64,000 nucleotides of DNA from Artocarpus heterophyllus (GCA_025403435.1 CM046347.1:24502597-24566596); one strand, 5' to 3'. Positions 48,593 to 61,100 are shown, numbered from the stretch's first letter. A program made the numbers and translations. The notes: generated by a model not told the origin, from the sequence alone.

Positions 48593-49801
48593 TTATCAAA
48601 GAAAAGGGGTAGAAGTCCTACCTCAATACTCATGCCGATATCCCTCACCGTAATCTCGATCCGCTATACGTTAGCTCCGCGGAGCCCCAAACGACCTTAA
48701 ACAAAACTAGGTCTATCAGTATCTAATTTAAGATATCATATGTTGCTAAACTAGTTCATGGTGTCTTAGTGTGCCATTTGTATTCATAAAGTCATTTTAT
48801 AAAGTTGAAATTTCAATCGGGGTTTAAAACAGTAAAAATGGATTAAGAATCACAAAATCTCATCATACTTGATCGGTCTGTCGGTTACCCTGGTTTGGCC
48901 GGCCAAACTATGCAGTTCAGCCTGCTGGAGAATCGGTCCGGTCGGCCAAACTTTTTCTAGGTTCGGCCTGCCGGACATATGAATCCGGCTTGTCGAACCC
49001 ATGAATCCGGTCTGCCGAACTGGAAAATTTTAAAATTTTTCAGGCACAGGTTCTCAACCTCCCGAGCCCCAATTCTCATTTCAACTTGTTTTTCTCAATT
49101 CTCAGGCATGGAAATCAATCATAGATAATAGAAAAACATAATAGGACACTTTTAAACTCATTTAAACAAGATTTGCACACAAAATCCAAGAAAATCCAAA
49201 AAATAGAGAAAAATAAAAAATCTTTATTCAAATTCATTTTTCTTCAAACAAAGTTTAGATTCTAGTTGTTCTAAGTTTCCCTAACTTAGATAAAAGGTTT
49301 TCTAAGTTCAAATAAGCTTAAATTTCAAAATGCAAGAAAAATTGAAAATTTGAAAACTAACCTTGGATTAAGCTTTGAATCGTGTTTTTGGTTGCTCAAT
49401 CACGTTCCCGAGCCTCCAATCTACTAAACCGAAGCTTGTGCTCGCCTTTTTCACTCAAAAATTTGAGAAAGGAAGAGAGGGAAAGAGAGTTGAGAGAGAG
49501 TGAATGAGAGGAAGAGAGGGAGAGGGGAAAATAAATAGAGAAAGACGGTTTTGCTGCAAGAAAACCGTGTGCAGCAACCGTTTTCAAATGGGACATACTT
49601 GGTATTTGACAAATTGTTTTTTTTTAAATTCAAAATAACAATTTAAAAAATTAGAAACAATTAGAAATAATTAAAATAATAAAAACAACTTTGAATTCAA
49701 AATTTCACCAAATGATCAACTTAAGTTTAAAATATTCATTATAGTACACTAATCCACCATTTTACATTCTAATATTATTTAATTAATTTCAGGACGTTAC
49801 A
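48593..49801 (-). mobile_element. Right piece of the solo LTR
   Basis: Ends GGACGTTACA at 49801 followed by CTACT. Holds an array of CGGC-NN-GCCG-type palindromes at 48871-49020 similar to those in the copia elements. GA/CT-rich sequence occurs near 49465-49530. Short open frames (for example 49396-49596) are low-complexity. Confidence 0.65.
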
Positions 49802-50298
49802 CTACTCACGTCAGTTGAAGCTTAACGTTGACGACTCAGTGCTTGCAGAAGTCAAAGGCCTGGGCTTAGGTGCATTAATTCGGGTCGGTCGTGGTTTTGT
49901 GACGGGGGCCACGTTGAAAAGTTTTGAAAGTTTTTATTTTCTGCTTATGGCAACGTACATTGCAATCAAGGAAGGATTACAATGCTTTGGACCGCGGCCT
50001 GAAGGTTCAAATGATCGAGAGCGGTGCATTACTCGCTATTAGGAGTAATTTTCATCCCGACAACTTAGCTCCTGTTGATCCCTTTTTTCTTTTTTTGGTA
50101 TTCTTAGTTAGCAAGGCATGGTGGTTGTTCTTCTTGTTTCATTTCGGGATTAGCGAATAAAGCAACCCACTCACTAGCTCGTTTTGCTTTATCTCGTAAT
50201 ACTAAGTACCGGAGGAAATACATGATTGTATTTGAAGTTTTGTAATTGATGACATGTCTTCATGATCAATGCAATTCAGCCTTTGCATTAAAAAAAAA
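49802..50298 (+). mobile_element. LINE B, right part (RNase H and poly(A))
   Basis: Resumes the LINE in frame after the solo LTR: QLKLNVDDS, then GLGLGALIRVGRG and further RNase H (RVT_3) pieces in shifted frames (49815-50160), with a closing THSLARFAL-like segment near 50170. About nine A follow at 50288-50298. Together with 19676-20800 it makes one L1-type LINE split by about 29 kb of nested insertions. Confidence 0.8.
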
Positions 50299-50368
50299 AT
50301 ATATAGATGTCCCATTTTATGAGCAAGCAATTTATGTTAAAAATAACATGAGAGCATATTACAAATAT

Positions 50369-50468
50369 GGTGTTTAGGAACAGTTTAAAACTTACATGTT
50401 ACAGTGTAAAGGTTTCACAAACTACAATGTACGGTTCAAACTTTAGAGCTGGAACCTCTCAAACACCA
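50369..50468. mobile_element. Small MITE downstream of BSH
   Basis: Imperfect inverted ends GGTGTTTAGGAACAG and the complement of GGAACCTCTCAAACACC enclose about 100 bp. Its ends resemble those of the element at 54704-54872. The surrounding 50299-50862 contains no other feature seen. Confidence 0.5.
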
Positions 50469-50862
50469 AAAAAAAAGTGTATAGACTAGGGGCCACTTTT
50501 TGATAGATACCCACATAAAGCCACTTAATTGTTAATTTGTTTGTAACACAAATGTCGTTTACACAAGGAGATGTGGAGCGCCCTCATTATAAAATAAATA
50601 AAAATTAAAAAAAAAGAAGTTAAAAAAAAAAGATCTTGGGTTTGTTGTTCCTAACTGTGAGAAGAAGCTGCTACCATTTTCATGTTGAAGTTTGTGCAAA
50701 GAAGCGGCTACCATTTTCCAAGCGCATTAGAAAAAACTGAAGGTCGTACAGTATACCAAATTGGTTCAAAAGGCCCTAAGATTAACAGGTCACTGAAAAT
50801 TATCTAGTTTCCTAGCCAGTCAGGGGATGACCTACACACTTTGAAATACGCGTAAAACCGAG

Positions 50863-53266
50863 TCACCGAGCATTCCTCTCTTCTCTGGCTTCAAGAGCAT
50901 CCACCTCCTCATTGGATAGAATATCGACAATTGGTTCATAAATGTCCCATTCTTTCCTCTTCCTGTTATTTGGGAATAAGAAGCAGACCATGATAAGTAT
51001 CAATCTTAATTTTCTGCAACTGATCCTCAAGCAAAACCTCTTATTCAAATTGTACAAGGAATAATGGAAATGATAGTGACAAGATAATTTCACAGAAAAA
51101 AGGAGGGTCACACTACTCTAGCAAAATAAAGAAGCTTGTTATTGTCGGGTTCTTTAAGAGCTCCAAAGAGAAAAAGCAAGCCAGCTTTCATTTCTTCTGC
51201 TCTTATCAATACAGACAAGCTAATTACCCTGCTTTTTAAGAAATTTCATACTCTAAAGTAAATCAGATCAAGAGTGTGTTGATACTAGGCAAAGGTTGCT
51301 GATATAATGTCATTAGAAGCAGCTCTTAGATATGGAATGGGAACACTCATTTTTTCTCCCCCAGAAAAGTAACCTTAGGGTGCCTTGGCAAAGCCAACAG
51401 CAGGAAGAATGGAAGAAAACAATTGAAATAAGACTTTCTTAACTTCTAATGTTGAAGGATCCCTTGGTTCTGTTAACAAAGTTTTGGTCTCTTTTAAGGT
51501 TCCATTTAGGATGAAAGACTAAAAGAAGCAGTGAAAATTGGGGCTTTTTCTGGTGCATTGTCTTTGCACCATGGCAAAACACCGGCGGGGGTGGTGGGGA
51601 AGGCCTTGGCTCAGGTGTTCATTTAAGAAAGGGGTTAAACTTTAAAGTCAGATGCTGGGGAGAGTGATGTTCGTAGTGGTTAGTAACAATTTGTTATAAG
51701 CTTCAGAAACATATTGGAAAACATACCGAACCACACTGGATCTATGACCAAATAACTTCACGAGGTCCACCACAGTGCCACCTACTTTACTGTGAGAAAT
51801 TCATATTGTGTTAGTCACATATTCGCATCCGTATACTATAATGTTTGTTGATAAGCTACAAATACAACCTGGCTGGTGTATGGTCGGCACCTCGACGACT
51901 TTTCTTGCTTATTCTGCTTTCTCTTGCTGAAGCTACACTTTGAATTGCAATCTAGAACGTGGCATGTGAAGAAATTAGCCCCACTTAATTCAAACAACGT
52001 AAAGATGGAAAAACAAAGACGAAAAAAGAAAAATGTGGAACCCAAGCTACCATTTAGTTCAAAATTAATGGATGAAAAAAAACAAAATAGCTGAAAAAAT
52101 CATTGGAATCTAACCTCATATAATTGTTCTCTGATTGCAAAAGCAATTGCAGGCTGAAAAAAAAAATGCATTCTTTGTCAGGTTCCAGAATGTCATGGAA
52201 GGATCCAAGCAAGGCCAAGAAAAGTAAATTTTGAGAACTCAATAGTCTCATTTAATAAAGACAATCCTGAATTCTAGAGCCAATTTTTCTCTTTCCACCC
52301 TTTTCACTTTATAATCACCTTTCGCCTCAAATTCTAACACTCTATGCCATCGAGTCCTTCCTAGGATACAGAAGGAACAAAGCGAGAACTTGAAGCGTGT
52401 CGAAGAGAAGTATGTCAATTTACTAAAAAGTGGAAAAATCAGTCAGTTTGCTAACGAGTGTAACACAATGGCTACCACTTACAGCAACTTCAGGGTCTTC
52501 AACGCCTAAATCTTTGCAAAAGTTTTTAGCAAACTCTTCAGGATCACTCTCGAAGTTGTTCATGTCCTGGAAATCCATCAAAGCGGGATTCTCAAAAAAG
52601 GAATTCAATGATTTAAAAGAAGGAATGGAGCAAAATATGAAGAGCTAAGAACGTGCATATCTAAAGCATTACACAGAATAACCAATCTTCCAGCTTACCC
52701 ACAAAAATTGGTCCCTTATGAGAGTGTGGTTTACACGGAGATCAAGCTGAGTAGAAGAGGCAAGGATACTCTTGTTAATGCCTCAGCATTCTAGTAAGTT
52801 AGAGTAAATTCATCTCTAGGTTTAAGAGTGAGAGACAGACCTTAATAGGAACTATCTTCTCGCCAGCATGCATCTCTTGTCCTTCAAATGAACGAAAGTC
52901 GGCCAACTGAGACTGATTATGCAAATTCAACAAAGTAAGAGGGAAAAAAGTCCAATAAAATTGGAAAAAAAGGAAAAAAAAAAAAAAAAAAAAAGGAAAG
53001 GAAAAGGGTCAATCAAATTGACTCTCCTGCTAAGAAAAGATCATCCTACTAATACTATGCAGGAAGTTAGAATAACACTGGTAATCAGTTACAATCAGAA
53101 ACCACTCGATTTATGTAATTAAAAAAAGGGTTTCGACTTAATCCATTGCAGCCAGTTACACTAGAATTTATAACTTTTTTAAATAAGACATTGTTTTTAA
53201 TCTAAAATAAGAAAAACCCAAAAAGAAAAGAAAAGGATTATTCAAAGTGAGTCCATCACTAAAAAG

Positions 53267-53308
<42 letters not shown>

Positions 53309-53980
53309 CTATCATTCGATTATACCCTTGTAACCAGTTATAATGGGAAACCAGTCAATCATTATTATTACTAAAAAAATTATGACACCAGAATTTTCCT
53401 CAACAAAGAATGTCATCTTTTCATTTACATGCACACAGCATAAATAAGAAAGTAAAGGAGGGTTGTGGAAGTTAGTTGCCTGAATGGAGGAAGCAATGTG
53501 AGTGATGAATACCGGAGGGAGCTTTAAGTCTTTCACAGTCCTTTTGGCAAACACCACTATTTCGGAATCAGGATCTATCAATCAAAAACGTTGACAAACA
53601 GAAAACGAAACGAAAAGAAAAAAAAAAAAACAAAAAAACAAAATCACAACCCTTGAACTAGAAACAAAACCAAAAAAAAAAATGATGAAAAAAAGAGAGT
53701 TGATATTGAGGCCATAAATAAAAATACCAGAAGGGTTCCAAGTGAAAGCGTCTTTGAACCTCTGGCCATCCACTTCGATGTCCAATCTTATTGGAACTAA
53801 ATTCTCCGCTGTTGGGCTGCCATTATTATTATTTTTTTCATTCATTATTCATATATATCCACAACGCGAAATCAATCCCAATTCCCAAAGAACAAAAACA
53901 ATTGGGGAAAACGAAAAAAAACCTTACATTCTGAACTTCACGGCTGAGCCCTTCCATGAAGCTGAAGCCTGCCCTTTCAT
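50863..53980 (-). CDS. BSH: BSH / SNF5 (INI1) subunit of SWI/SNF chromatin remodelling complex
   Basis: Nuclear core subunit of SWI/SNF complexes that reposition nucleosomes. Ten coding exons were fitted by splice sites and reading phase: 53928-53980, 53728-53816, 53480-53574, 52841-52912, 52699-52746, 52483-52566, 52115-52153, 51869-51951, 51727-51789 and 50863-50962. They sum to 726 nt (241 residues), close to the roughly 240 of Arabidopsis BSH. The two SNF5 repeats are visible: ENLVPIRLDI (22-31) with FTWNPSDPDSEIVVFAKR, and EKIVPIKLDL (97-106) with QFLW and NNFESDPEEFA. The C-terminus has YEPIVDILSNEEVDALEARE. All introns are GT-AG except the third, which is GC-AG. The start at 53980 gives MKG, matching the family N-terminus as I remember it. 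No stop or frameshift is found, so it looks functional; it is the clearest host gene here. Confidence 0.93.
52913..53479 (-). other. GC-AG intron of BSH with AT microsatellite
   Basis: The donor reads CAG|GCAACT and the acceptor AATCAG|TCTCAG. No GT donor keeps the SSIQ-SQLADF junction in frame. The intron holds a poly(A) run (about 52975-52995) and an (AT)n tract at 53269-53303. Confidence 0.8.
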
Positions 53981-54920
53981 AATTACTCAATTTTCTTTGC
54001 TTTGCTTTGCTTTTCAGACCAACGTTTAAGAATTTTTTTTTTTACCTTTGTCTTTTTCTATCGTTAATGAAGAACTAGGATTCAGCTTTCCCAATCGGTT
54101 TTTTTTTTAAAAGACCCTATTGACCAGCATATATAGGGCCTGAAAAAAAGAAATTATTTTGAGACATTAGGTACGTCTCTGTTTCTTAAAAAAAAAAAAA
54201 AAATCGCATGACACATATTTTTTTAAACTAGGCAAATAATTCTTCTTTATTGATTGAAAAATAAAATTACAAAAATAATATTCATAATTATTAATTAAAA
54301 TAATGTTCACAGCACTTTAGATGGCTGACTTGATGGAGTGTGATGACGACAATATCTAAAAATATTACGCAAACATAGGGAGAGAGAAGATATAAAGCTA
54401 AGGTTTGAGTTTTTTTAAGGTTTATTATTTACGTATTTATTAATAATAAATTCAATAAATAGTGTGACACCAAGAAGTTTGAAGATGGTGTAGTGAGAGA
54501 AGAGAGATGAAAAAAAGTTAAGGTACTAGGTTTTTTTAAGATTTGTTACTTACGAATTTATCAATAATAGAATTAAATTTATCATTAATAAACTATATTT
54601 AATTAATATTTTTATCATTTTAAATTTGCAAATAATAAGAAGGATCATTCATCTAATTTTTTTTTAAAAAAGTATACCATTTATTTCAAAAAGACACTTA
54701 TCGACTGTTTAGATAAGTAGTGGGAACCGTTTTCCACCACTATTTTAATTATAAACAGTGTAAAGCTCTCATATGTTACAGTAACAATAAAAAAGTCATT
54801 ACAGTGTAAAACTCTCACATGCTAAAATAAAAGTGGTTTTAACTAACAATTCTTACCACCTTTCTAAACACCTTTTTAAAAAGGCCATTTGTTTTTATGT
54901 CCCATTTATTTTTTATTTTT
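53981..54920. other. Upstream region of BSH
   Basis: Presumed 5' flank of the minus-strand BSH gene. AT-rich with several A or T homopolymers. Two imperfect direct repeats lie at about 54380-54460 and 54500-54585 (shared GGTTTTTTTAAG-type core), and a MITE-like element at 54704-54872. No promoter element can be assigned with confidence. Confidence 0.5.
54704..54872. mobile_element. MITE-like element upstream of BSH
   Basis: Ends TGTTTAGATAAGTAGTGG and the complement of CCACCTTTCTAAACA form imperfect inverted repeats around about 140 bp that include TACAGTGTAAA-type words also present in the element at 50369-50468. Confidence 0.5.
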
Positions 54921-55023
54921 TCAATGAATTTTTATTATTAAATGACCAAAAACACCCTCACTTAAACAAAAGTCCAAATCCCTAATTCCCAATTCACAAC
55001 CCTTCCCCTTCCCCTTCCCACAC

Positions 55024-55272
55024 GTGATTCTCTTTCTGGACTCCCTCTTTGCTGCTCTCACTGCTGCATCCAGAGCTGTCATCACGACCCAAGCAACGCC
55101 GGTTAGACCGGTACGACTGTCATTCTCGTCGCCGTCGAAGACGTCGGAACTCCGACGGTGCTCCTCAAGAACGACACCAACGTCGAGAAATGGAGAGCAG
55201 GGTTGGCTAAAGCTGCTAGGTTTTCTGGCTTTCACTTGCATAGTATACCCGACAGTAATAATCCCATCATGA
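55024..55272 (+). CDS. Possible exon of an unrecognised gene
   Basis: A GC-richer, CpG-containing 82-codon frame amid AT-rich DNA, following a CCTTCCCC-rich stretch and a CACGTG box at 55021. The antisense frame at 54921-55367 (148 codons) is also open, so coding strand is uncertain. No domain is recognised. A second GC-richer patch at about 56826-56980 could be another exon or unrelated. This may be a real plant gene start, a pseudogene or noncoding RNA. Confidence 0.25.
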   Translation: MILFLDSLFAALTAASRAVITTQATPVRPVRLSFSSPSKTSELRRCSSRTTPTSRNGEQGWLKLLGFLAFTCIVYPTVIIPS

Positions 55273-55367
55273 CCATTTCTTTTGTGTTCCTTAGCTTGTA
55301 GTTTCCTTTTTTTTTTTTGTCCCTCTTGCTTGGTAGTCTCTGCATGCACAATTTCACTATCCCACAA

Positions 55368-56990
55368 AGAAAACCATTATTTTGTTTCACTTAATTGCCA
55401 TTTTCTTATCTAACATTGCTTTTGTCTAATTGAATACAAGGAGGTACGCCCCTCCCAATGCTACTATTTGTGGTTTTTTCCTTTTTTTTTTTTTTTTGAT
55501 GTGATGTTAAGACAGGCTTGGGTTGATTAACCAAAATTGGGTTTATTGGAGGTTCAGATTGATTAAAAGATTTTTTATGCTTGTTTACAGTTTTAGTTTG
55601 GGGAACTATGTATGGGACAAAAATTGAAATTCTAGTGCAGAGTATGAAAAGAATAATTTAGCAAAAGTATTAGATTATAAAACGTTTTATAATTTAGCAT
55701 ACAACAGTTTTGACTACAACTTCCTGAGGCCAACGGCACCACCAGGTGCGCACAGACACAATTCTACCACAGGCAGGGCTTGTAGGATAGCAGGACTTGA
55801 TCAATTTGGGTGTTTTAATGTATCGAGCTATCGTATGTAATCAAAGTTGTGGGTGGAATGGAATGAGTGGTTGTCTAGTCTCTTTGTTTTTTATTTGTTT
55901 GGAGGAGTGATGATAACTCTCACATTCCGCTGGCAGGCATTGCTGTATTGTATTTGGGGGGATATACATAGACAGAGATAAAAAGGAGACAAAAAAATAG
56001 CAGGGAGGATATGGAGGTAGAGGATGGTACTTATTCCATTATCACCAGTTGGCTTCCCTTGATTGCCTTCTGTAATACGAATTAGTGTATTTTGCTGGAG
56101 TGACACATTATTCTGTGTTTTGCTTTCATGTTTAGGCTCGGGAGTTTTGTTTATTTGTGTGAATGTAGAGTTTGTCACTTAGAGATTCGTATAGTATAGC
56201 ATATTTAAGCAAAACATAAGCAGAAGTGCTAATATGTATTACCATATGTGTGTATATTACTATATGTGCTAATTTTGTCCTTATTTTTAGCAAATTTATT
56301 GAATAAAATTGAAGTGAAAGAAAAACATAACCTTGTTAATTTCATTTTTTATCTTTTTTTTTTTTGACCTTTTTTGTTCTTTAGTACTATGTCCATATCG
56401 ATTTTGGTTGACAAGAAAGTCCCAATGGTGGAATTTGCTTCTTGAATTGACATAAGATAGTGTGTTCTACCGTTTACCATAAAAAGACTGCTTCGATTTA
56501 TGTATACCACTATATTCTTTTTTCATTTAGTAGGTAATTTGTTTAATTGGTGTTTATTGCTTAATTAAGAGTCCATTTAGCAAAACAACCGTACAATTTG
56601 CAAAGATAAGGTCGTTAAGTTTTGGGATGTTTTATTTACGACACCATTCTAATTTTTTTTCCTAATGACATTGCTAAAATTAAAAGGAATTTGCTATTGT
56701 TGTTGCTTCTAATGTTTTCTAATTCATTTGTTCTCTATTGTCTCTATGTAGTCATGCAATTTCAATTAACAAATAATTTTTTAAATTTAGGTCTCTTATG
56801 TTTGTTTCTTGTTATGGCATAAAGCCGAACTTCACAGCGGTGCTCTTCTTGCCCCACTCAACAACGTCGATTGCTGGAAACTTTGGAGACAAACTCAGAA
56901 AAAGACTCCGAAGAAGGAAGCGGGACTTTGCCCCAACGACCGAATGAGAATAAGCCATCCAACACTCCGTCTTATGGTCCGTTTGGTTTG
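55368..56990. other. AT-rich region without recognised genes
   Basis: T-rich sequence resembling intron or intergenic DNA. The GC-richer patch at 56826-56980 encodes unrelated open frames on the plus strand with no domain I know. Confidence 0.4.
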
Positions 56991-57037
56991 AGTACTCATA
57001 TGATTGAATGGACTCAAGTCCAGATTTGAGTACTATT

Positions 57038-58164
57038 GTTACAACCGCCCTTTTTTGGGCTATGATAAAGCACTTTTTTTATTTACCTATAAATAAAAAA
57101 CTTGGGAATACTTTTTTTTAATATATAGATATATTTACATAAACAAATTTTCTTTTACAATATTGTTTGCTAAATATTTTCAAGAGAGGTTTTGTCTTAC
57201 TTAACCATGTTATAGCTTTCATACAATACGCTTCAAAATAACTTAAAATATATTACTGCGAAAATATGTCGGTGGCGGCATCTATACCTAGTTCTGCACA
57301 TTACTCATATTCCTCCGCCAGCTCATCAATGAATTTATTCTGACTTTTTAGTGGTAATACTTACAACATGAAATATTAAGTGAGCTTAAGCTCAGTAAGT
57401 ACCAACACAGCCTACATGCCATATTCACTAAAATGCATAATTTAGTTATGCTTTCTTATGAACATTCTTTATTTTTATCATGTGTTATCATGTGTTATCT
57501 TTAGTTAGGGTCTAAGTGTTCATACCATTGTGCACATTGGTCTACGTAACACCGAGACTATACTATAACATTAAACTTCCCTTGAGTCAAGAGTTGATAC
57601 GACATTCTTCTTTAATTCTAGTGGTGTATTTACCAGTCCAATAATTATGGTTATCATACCGTGCATGAAGTCATATTCACATGTTATACACAAAACATAA
57701 ATACTCTTCAACTGTATAGTGCACACAAGTACGTATTTTATATACTCACAGGTACACATCAATATACATATAGGTATATGACATAATATACTCACAGGTA
57801 CTTATTTTGTATACTCACAGGTATACATTAATATACTCACAGGTACATATATTATTGTACACATATAGGTATACACCCTGATATACACACAGGTATATAT
57901 TTATATATATATATATATCAAATTCTATACCTACATTTTCATACAGTAAGTGGGGTTGGTACTTACTTGTTCTGGTTGCTATGCAAGTCAACTTTAGTCC
58001 TCTTTTTCCTAATCTTCTAGGGTCCTGCTTAGCCAATTACAACGCTATTAGCCGAATTTTCAATACTTCTTGTATGTGTCAATACAAAACGATTGTTAAT
58101 TAATAGATCGAGTTGTATAATTGTATACAACTCTGATAATCACGGATTCTCTTACTCCTATCTT
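57038..58164 (-). mobile_element. Partial gypsy-type LTR interrupted by a LARD
   Basis: Starts TGTTACAACCGCCC with a CCGCCC-loop-GGGC hairpin, as in the other gypsy-type LTR ends here. TGAGC-TTAA-GCTCA at 57382-57395 matches the shared LTR hairpin position. A minisatellite of ATACTCACAGGTA-like units fills about 57740-57900. The sequence is cut at 58165 by the next element; its other half would lie beyond 64000. Confidence 0.5.
57740..57900. repeat. Minisatellite of (T)ATACTCACAGGTA units
   Basis: At least six imperfect copies of a 13-25 bp unit ending CACAGGTAYA within the partial LTR. Confidence 0.7.
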
Positions 58165-61100
58165 TGTGACGACTCGCCTTTTTGGGTAGTCACTTTACTT
58201 TCTTAAACATTGTTTCATAAATAGTAATCTTACTTACTTAGTAAGAAAAATACTGAAATAATTTTTTTTTTCTTTAAACGTTCTTTAAAAGTTCTTTAAA
58301 ACTGATACGATTTCTGTCGCATTTCAAGTTGAGAACTCGCTCAACATTTTCTCTTAAAATCATTTCAAATCGTTTCTTAAAACTTAATAAGAAACATTTA
58401 TTAAATCATAGCTTAGAACTTTACTTTATAATTACATAAAATATCTTAAAACTTTGAGTACAATTCTTAGAACTCTGATTTTCTTAAAACTTCACAAACA
58501 CTACATTAAACAATGGAAAATCTTTTCTTTGCATAGCGGAAGCAAACAGTGATGGTATCAATACCCAAATCTTTACATCTGTCCTCCGCAGCACCTAGCT
58601 CTTCTAACGGGTCTTATTGGTCACCCATAAATTACCTATAGCATGAAAAACTTTTAATGAGCTTTCGCTCAGTAAGTTTAAATATAAACTCACAAATCAT
58701 TTAATCATGCTTTAAAACTTTTCTCATAAAAACCTTCCTCTTGAAACATTTTACACAAACGTTTTCCATAAACATTTCTAAAAACGTTTTTCATAAAACA
58801 TTTTTGAAACGTTTTGCATAAACGTTTTTCGTAAAACATTTCTTGAACGTTTTTCTTAAAACGTCGTTCATAAACCTTTTCTTGAAAATATGAAAATATT
58901 TTTCATAAATATTTATCATAAAACATTTCTCTGAATGTTTTCCATAACATAACATATAAATATTTCATAAAAATGCATTCAAGCAACATCAGAATGCATG
59001 ACTCTAATTATGCTCAATTATTAACTTCAATTATGAGCATTTTATAAACATTTTTTTTCTTAGTTTAACTTTCTATCTTAGTTTTTAACTTTCCTTACTT
59101 TATAACCTTTAGTGTTCGTCCCAACATCTTTAATCATGAGATCATAAACGTGATGCTTCCCTTGTGGAAGACTTAGACCATCGAACATCGAGGTCATGTA
59201 CCTCACATCTGGGAGGTTAAACTTTAATTTTACTTTCATTACCTCACAACGAGAAAACTGGTATGACACTTTCTTTTCACTTTACGTTACCTTCTTATTA
59301 ACTTTAGTGAACATTCCAAATGCAATCACATCATATGCCAACACACTTGCAATTCATCGCTTGTACTATAAAACCTATTGCATAACAAATGCAACATATT
59401 GCTTAACAAATGCATCATAAAAGGCAAACACATTTTGCAAATCATAACTTGTATTCTAACACTTATTGCATAACAAATGCAACATATAACGAAATCACAT
59501 TTTGTAAATTATAACTTTTATTCTAAAACTTATTGCACAACAAATGCAACTTATTGCATGACATATGCATCATGAAACCTATAACTTAAATTATAAAACA
59601 TTATGCATTGTCATAATGCAAAACATACTTTAAATACTTCGAATATCATAACTTAAACTTTTAAAAAACGTTATGTATATCAATATGCAAATAAACCTTT
59701 AACATAACGGTTGCAAATTTATTGCAATTCTTTTTCTTGAACTTTAAAACTTTTTGCACAATAAATGCAAACATACTTTAAAAGAAACTTGCATAATAAT
59801 TGCAAACTCATTTGCAAATTATATAAATAAGCATTTAAAAATAATTTATTTCATGCTGTAGGTGAGATTTGAACTTACCCGAACTATGCTCTAGCGTTCT
59901 CTATTCCGTTCCTTTTCCTTGCATTAGTCGGCCTCTGTGTCTTGGACTCCAAGCTAAGTAGATCCAGTTGCATCTCGTTGCATCTACAATATGCAAAGCA
60001 TCCTCTGCAGTGCTCCTCGAGCAACCATGAATGGCTAGTAATGCTTCCTAGAGATTGTATATTCTTGGAACTGTCATTCTAGACTCCGTTACTGCAGTTT
60101 GAATCGCCTCGATCCGTGTGCAGTTAGTACCAGATGATTTTCACCAGAGTGGAATTAGCTCAAACGGAGGTCACCATTGCATTCAGAGCATCGAAACGAG
60201 TCAGGAGGCGGTCTCGAATCTTCAATCAGAGGTCCGAATCACAAAATCCTAATTTAACGGTTGACCGCCGTTGACCGGCAACGATTGGCTCCGTTAGGGG
60301 CTGAGCTCGAGCCTATCCCTCTTAATTCGACCCTCTTGAGTTGATTGGTGGGGTCAATTTTACCCAATTTGGCCTCCATATGCTCAAATTGAAGCTCAAA
60401 GTCGGCGGTCAAAAGTGGAGATTCCAATCATCTCCCTCCGGCGAAGCTTCCGTGCAATTAAGGTGGGGGTTTTGTTCCCTGACCTCCTTCTAGCATTTTC
60501 GTGCCATCAATTTGGCACGAAAGCATCGGGGATGGTGAACCTGATTCTCCCACGACGGCGAGGATGGGCCTCGCCGTTCTCTGACGATCGGCAGCTCAGT
60601 GACAGAATTGACCGAGGCAAATCGTTCCATGCAAGGCTCTGAATGTTTTCCCCCTTTCAAGTTGGGATGCAATAGTTAAAAACACCTTCATCGACGTCTC
60701 ACGCGGTGACGACGGCAGACGTTTTCGATCTCCGGTGGCCAGCAACACCACGGCCAAATTGATTGAGGTGTTTTACTTACCTCCACCTTCTGAACATAAT
60801 GGCAGTGGCGGTGTCGATCACCGCTACCGGTGGCGGCAAGATTAGGTGGAGGCATAGCGACGAAGGCGAGGCAACTCCGTTGAGCCGCTCCAGCTGGAAT
60901 TGAGCTGGGAGATTGGTACCATCTTGCTCCTTTCCTCATGCTGAGTCCATAGACACCAAGATCACGTCGATTGGTTGTCGGACGGCGGAGAAATCACGTC
61001 GGGAAGAAATGGGATTCTTTGTCACTTTGGGCCGTGCGTGTGCCTTCCTCCAGCGACGTTTTGGGTGGCACGGCACCTCGTTAGACTCAGCTCGTCGAGA

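Larger units (their letters stand above)
20801..49801 (-). mobile_element. Solo gypsy-type LTR in LINE B, hit by two later elements
   Basis: The LTR pieces are 20801-20893, 39595-40418 and 48593-49801 (about 2.1 kb together). Plus-strand ends are TGTCACGCAC and CAGGACGTTACA. Flanks CTGCT (20796-20800) and CTACT (49802-49806) form a 5 bp target duplication with one change. Removing it restores the LINE frame ...KWAPPC-SRQLKLNVD. A gypsy-LTR-like AGCGAAAG box lies at 39947-39955 and palindromic CGGC modules at 48871-49020. No internal region is seen, so it is a solo LTR. The copia array at 20894-39594 and the LOG element at 40419-48592 inserted into it. Confidence 0.7.

Noticed and set aside
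53582..53845. Start of BSH at the MNEKNNNNGS frame (53845)
   Set aside because: Those residues read through intron 1; a splice from 53928 to 53816 gives the MKG... start expected for the family and total length of 241 residues.
59078..59269. 63-codon frame shared with 63417-63614 and partly with about 2630-2820
   Set aside because: Located in LTRs of one family; DNA is conserved as LTR sequence and the frame is disrupted in the solo LTR.
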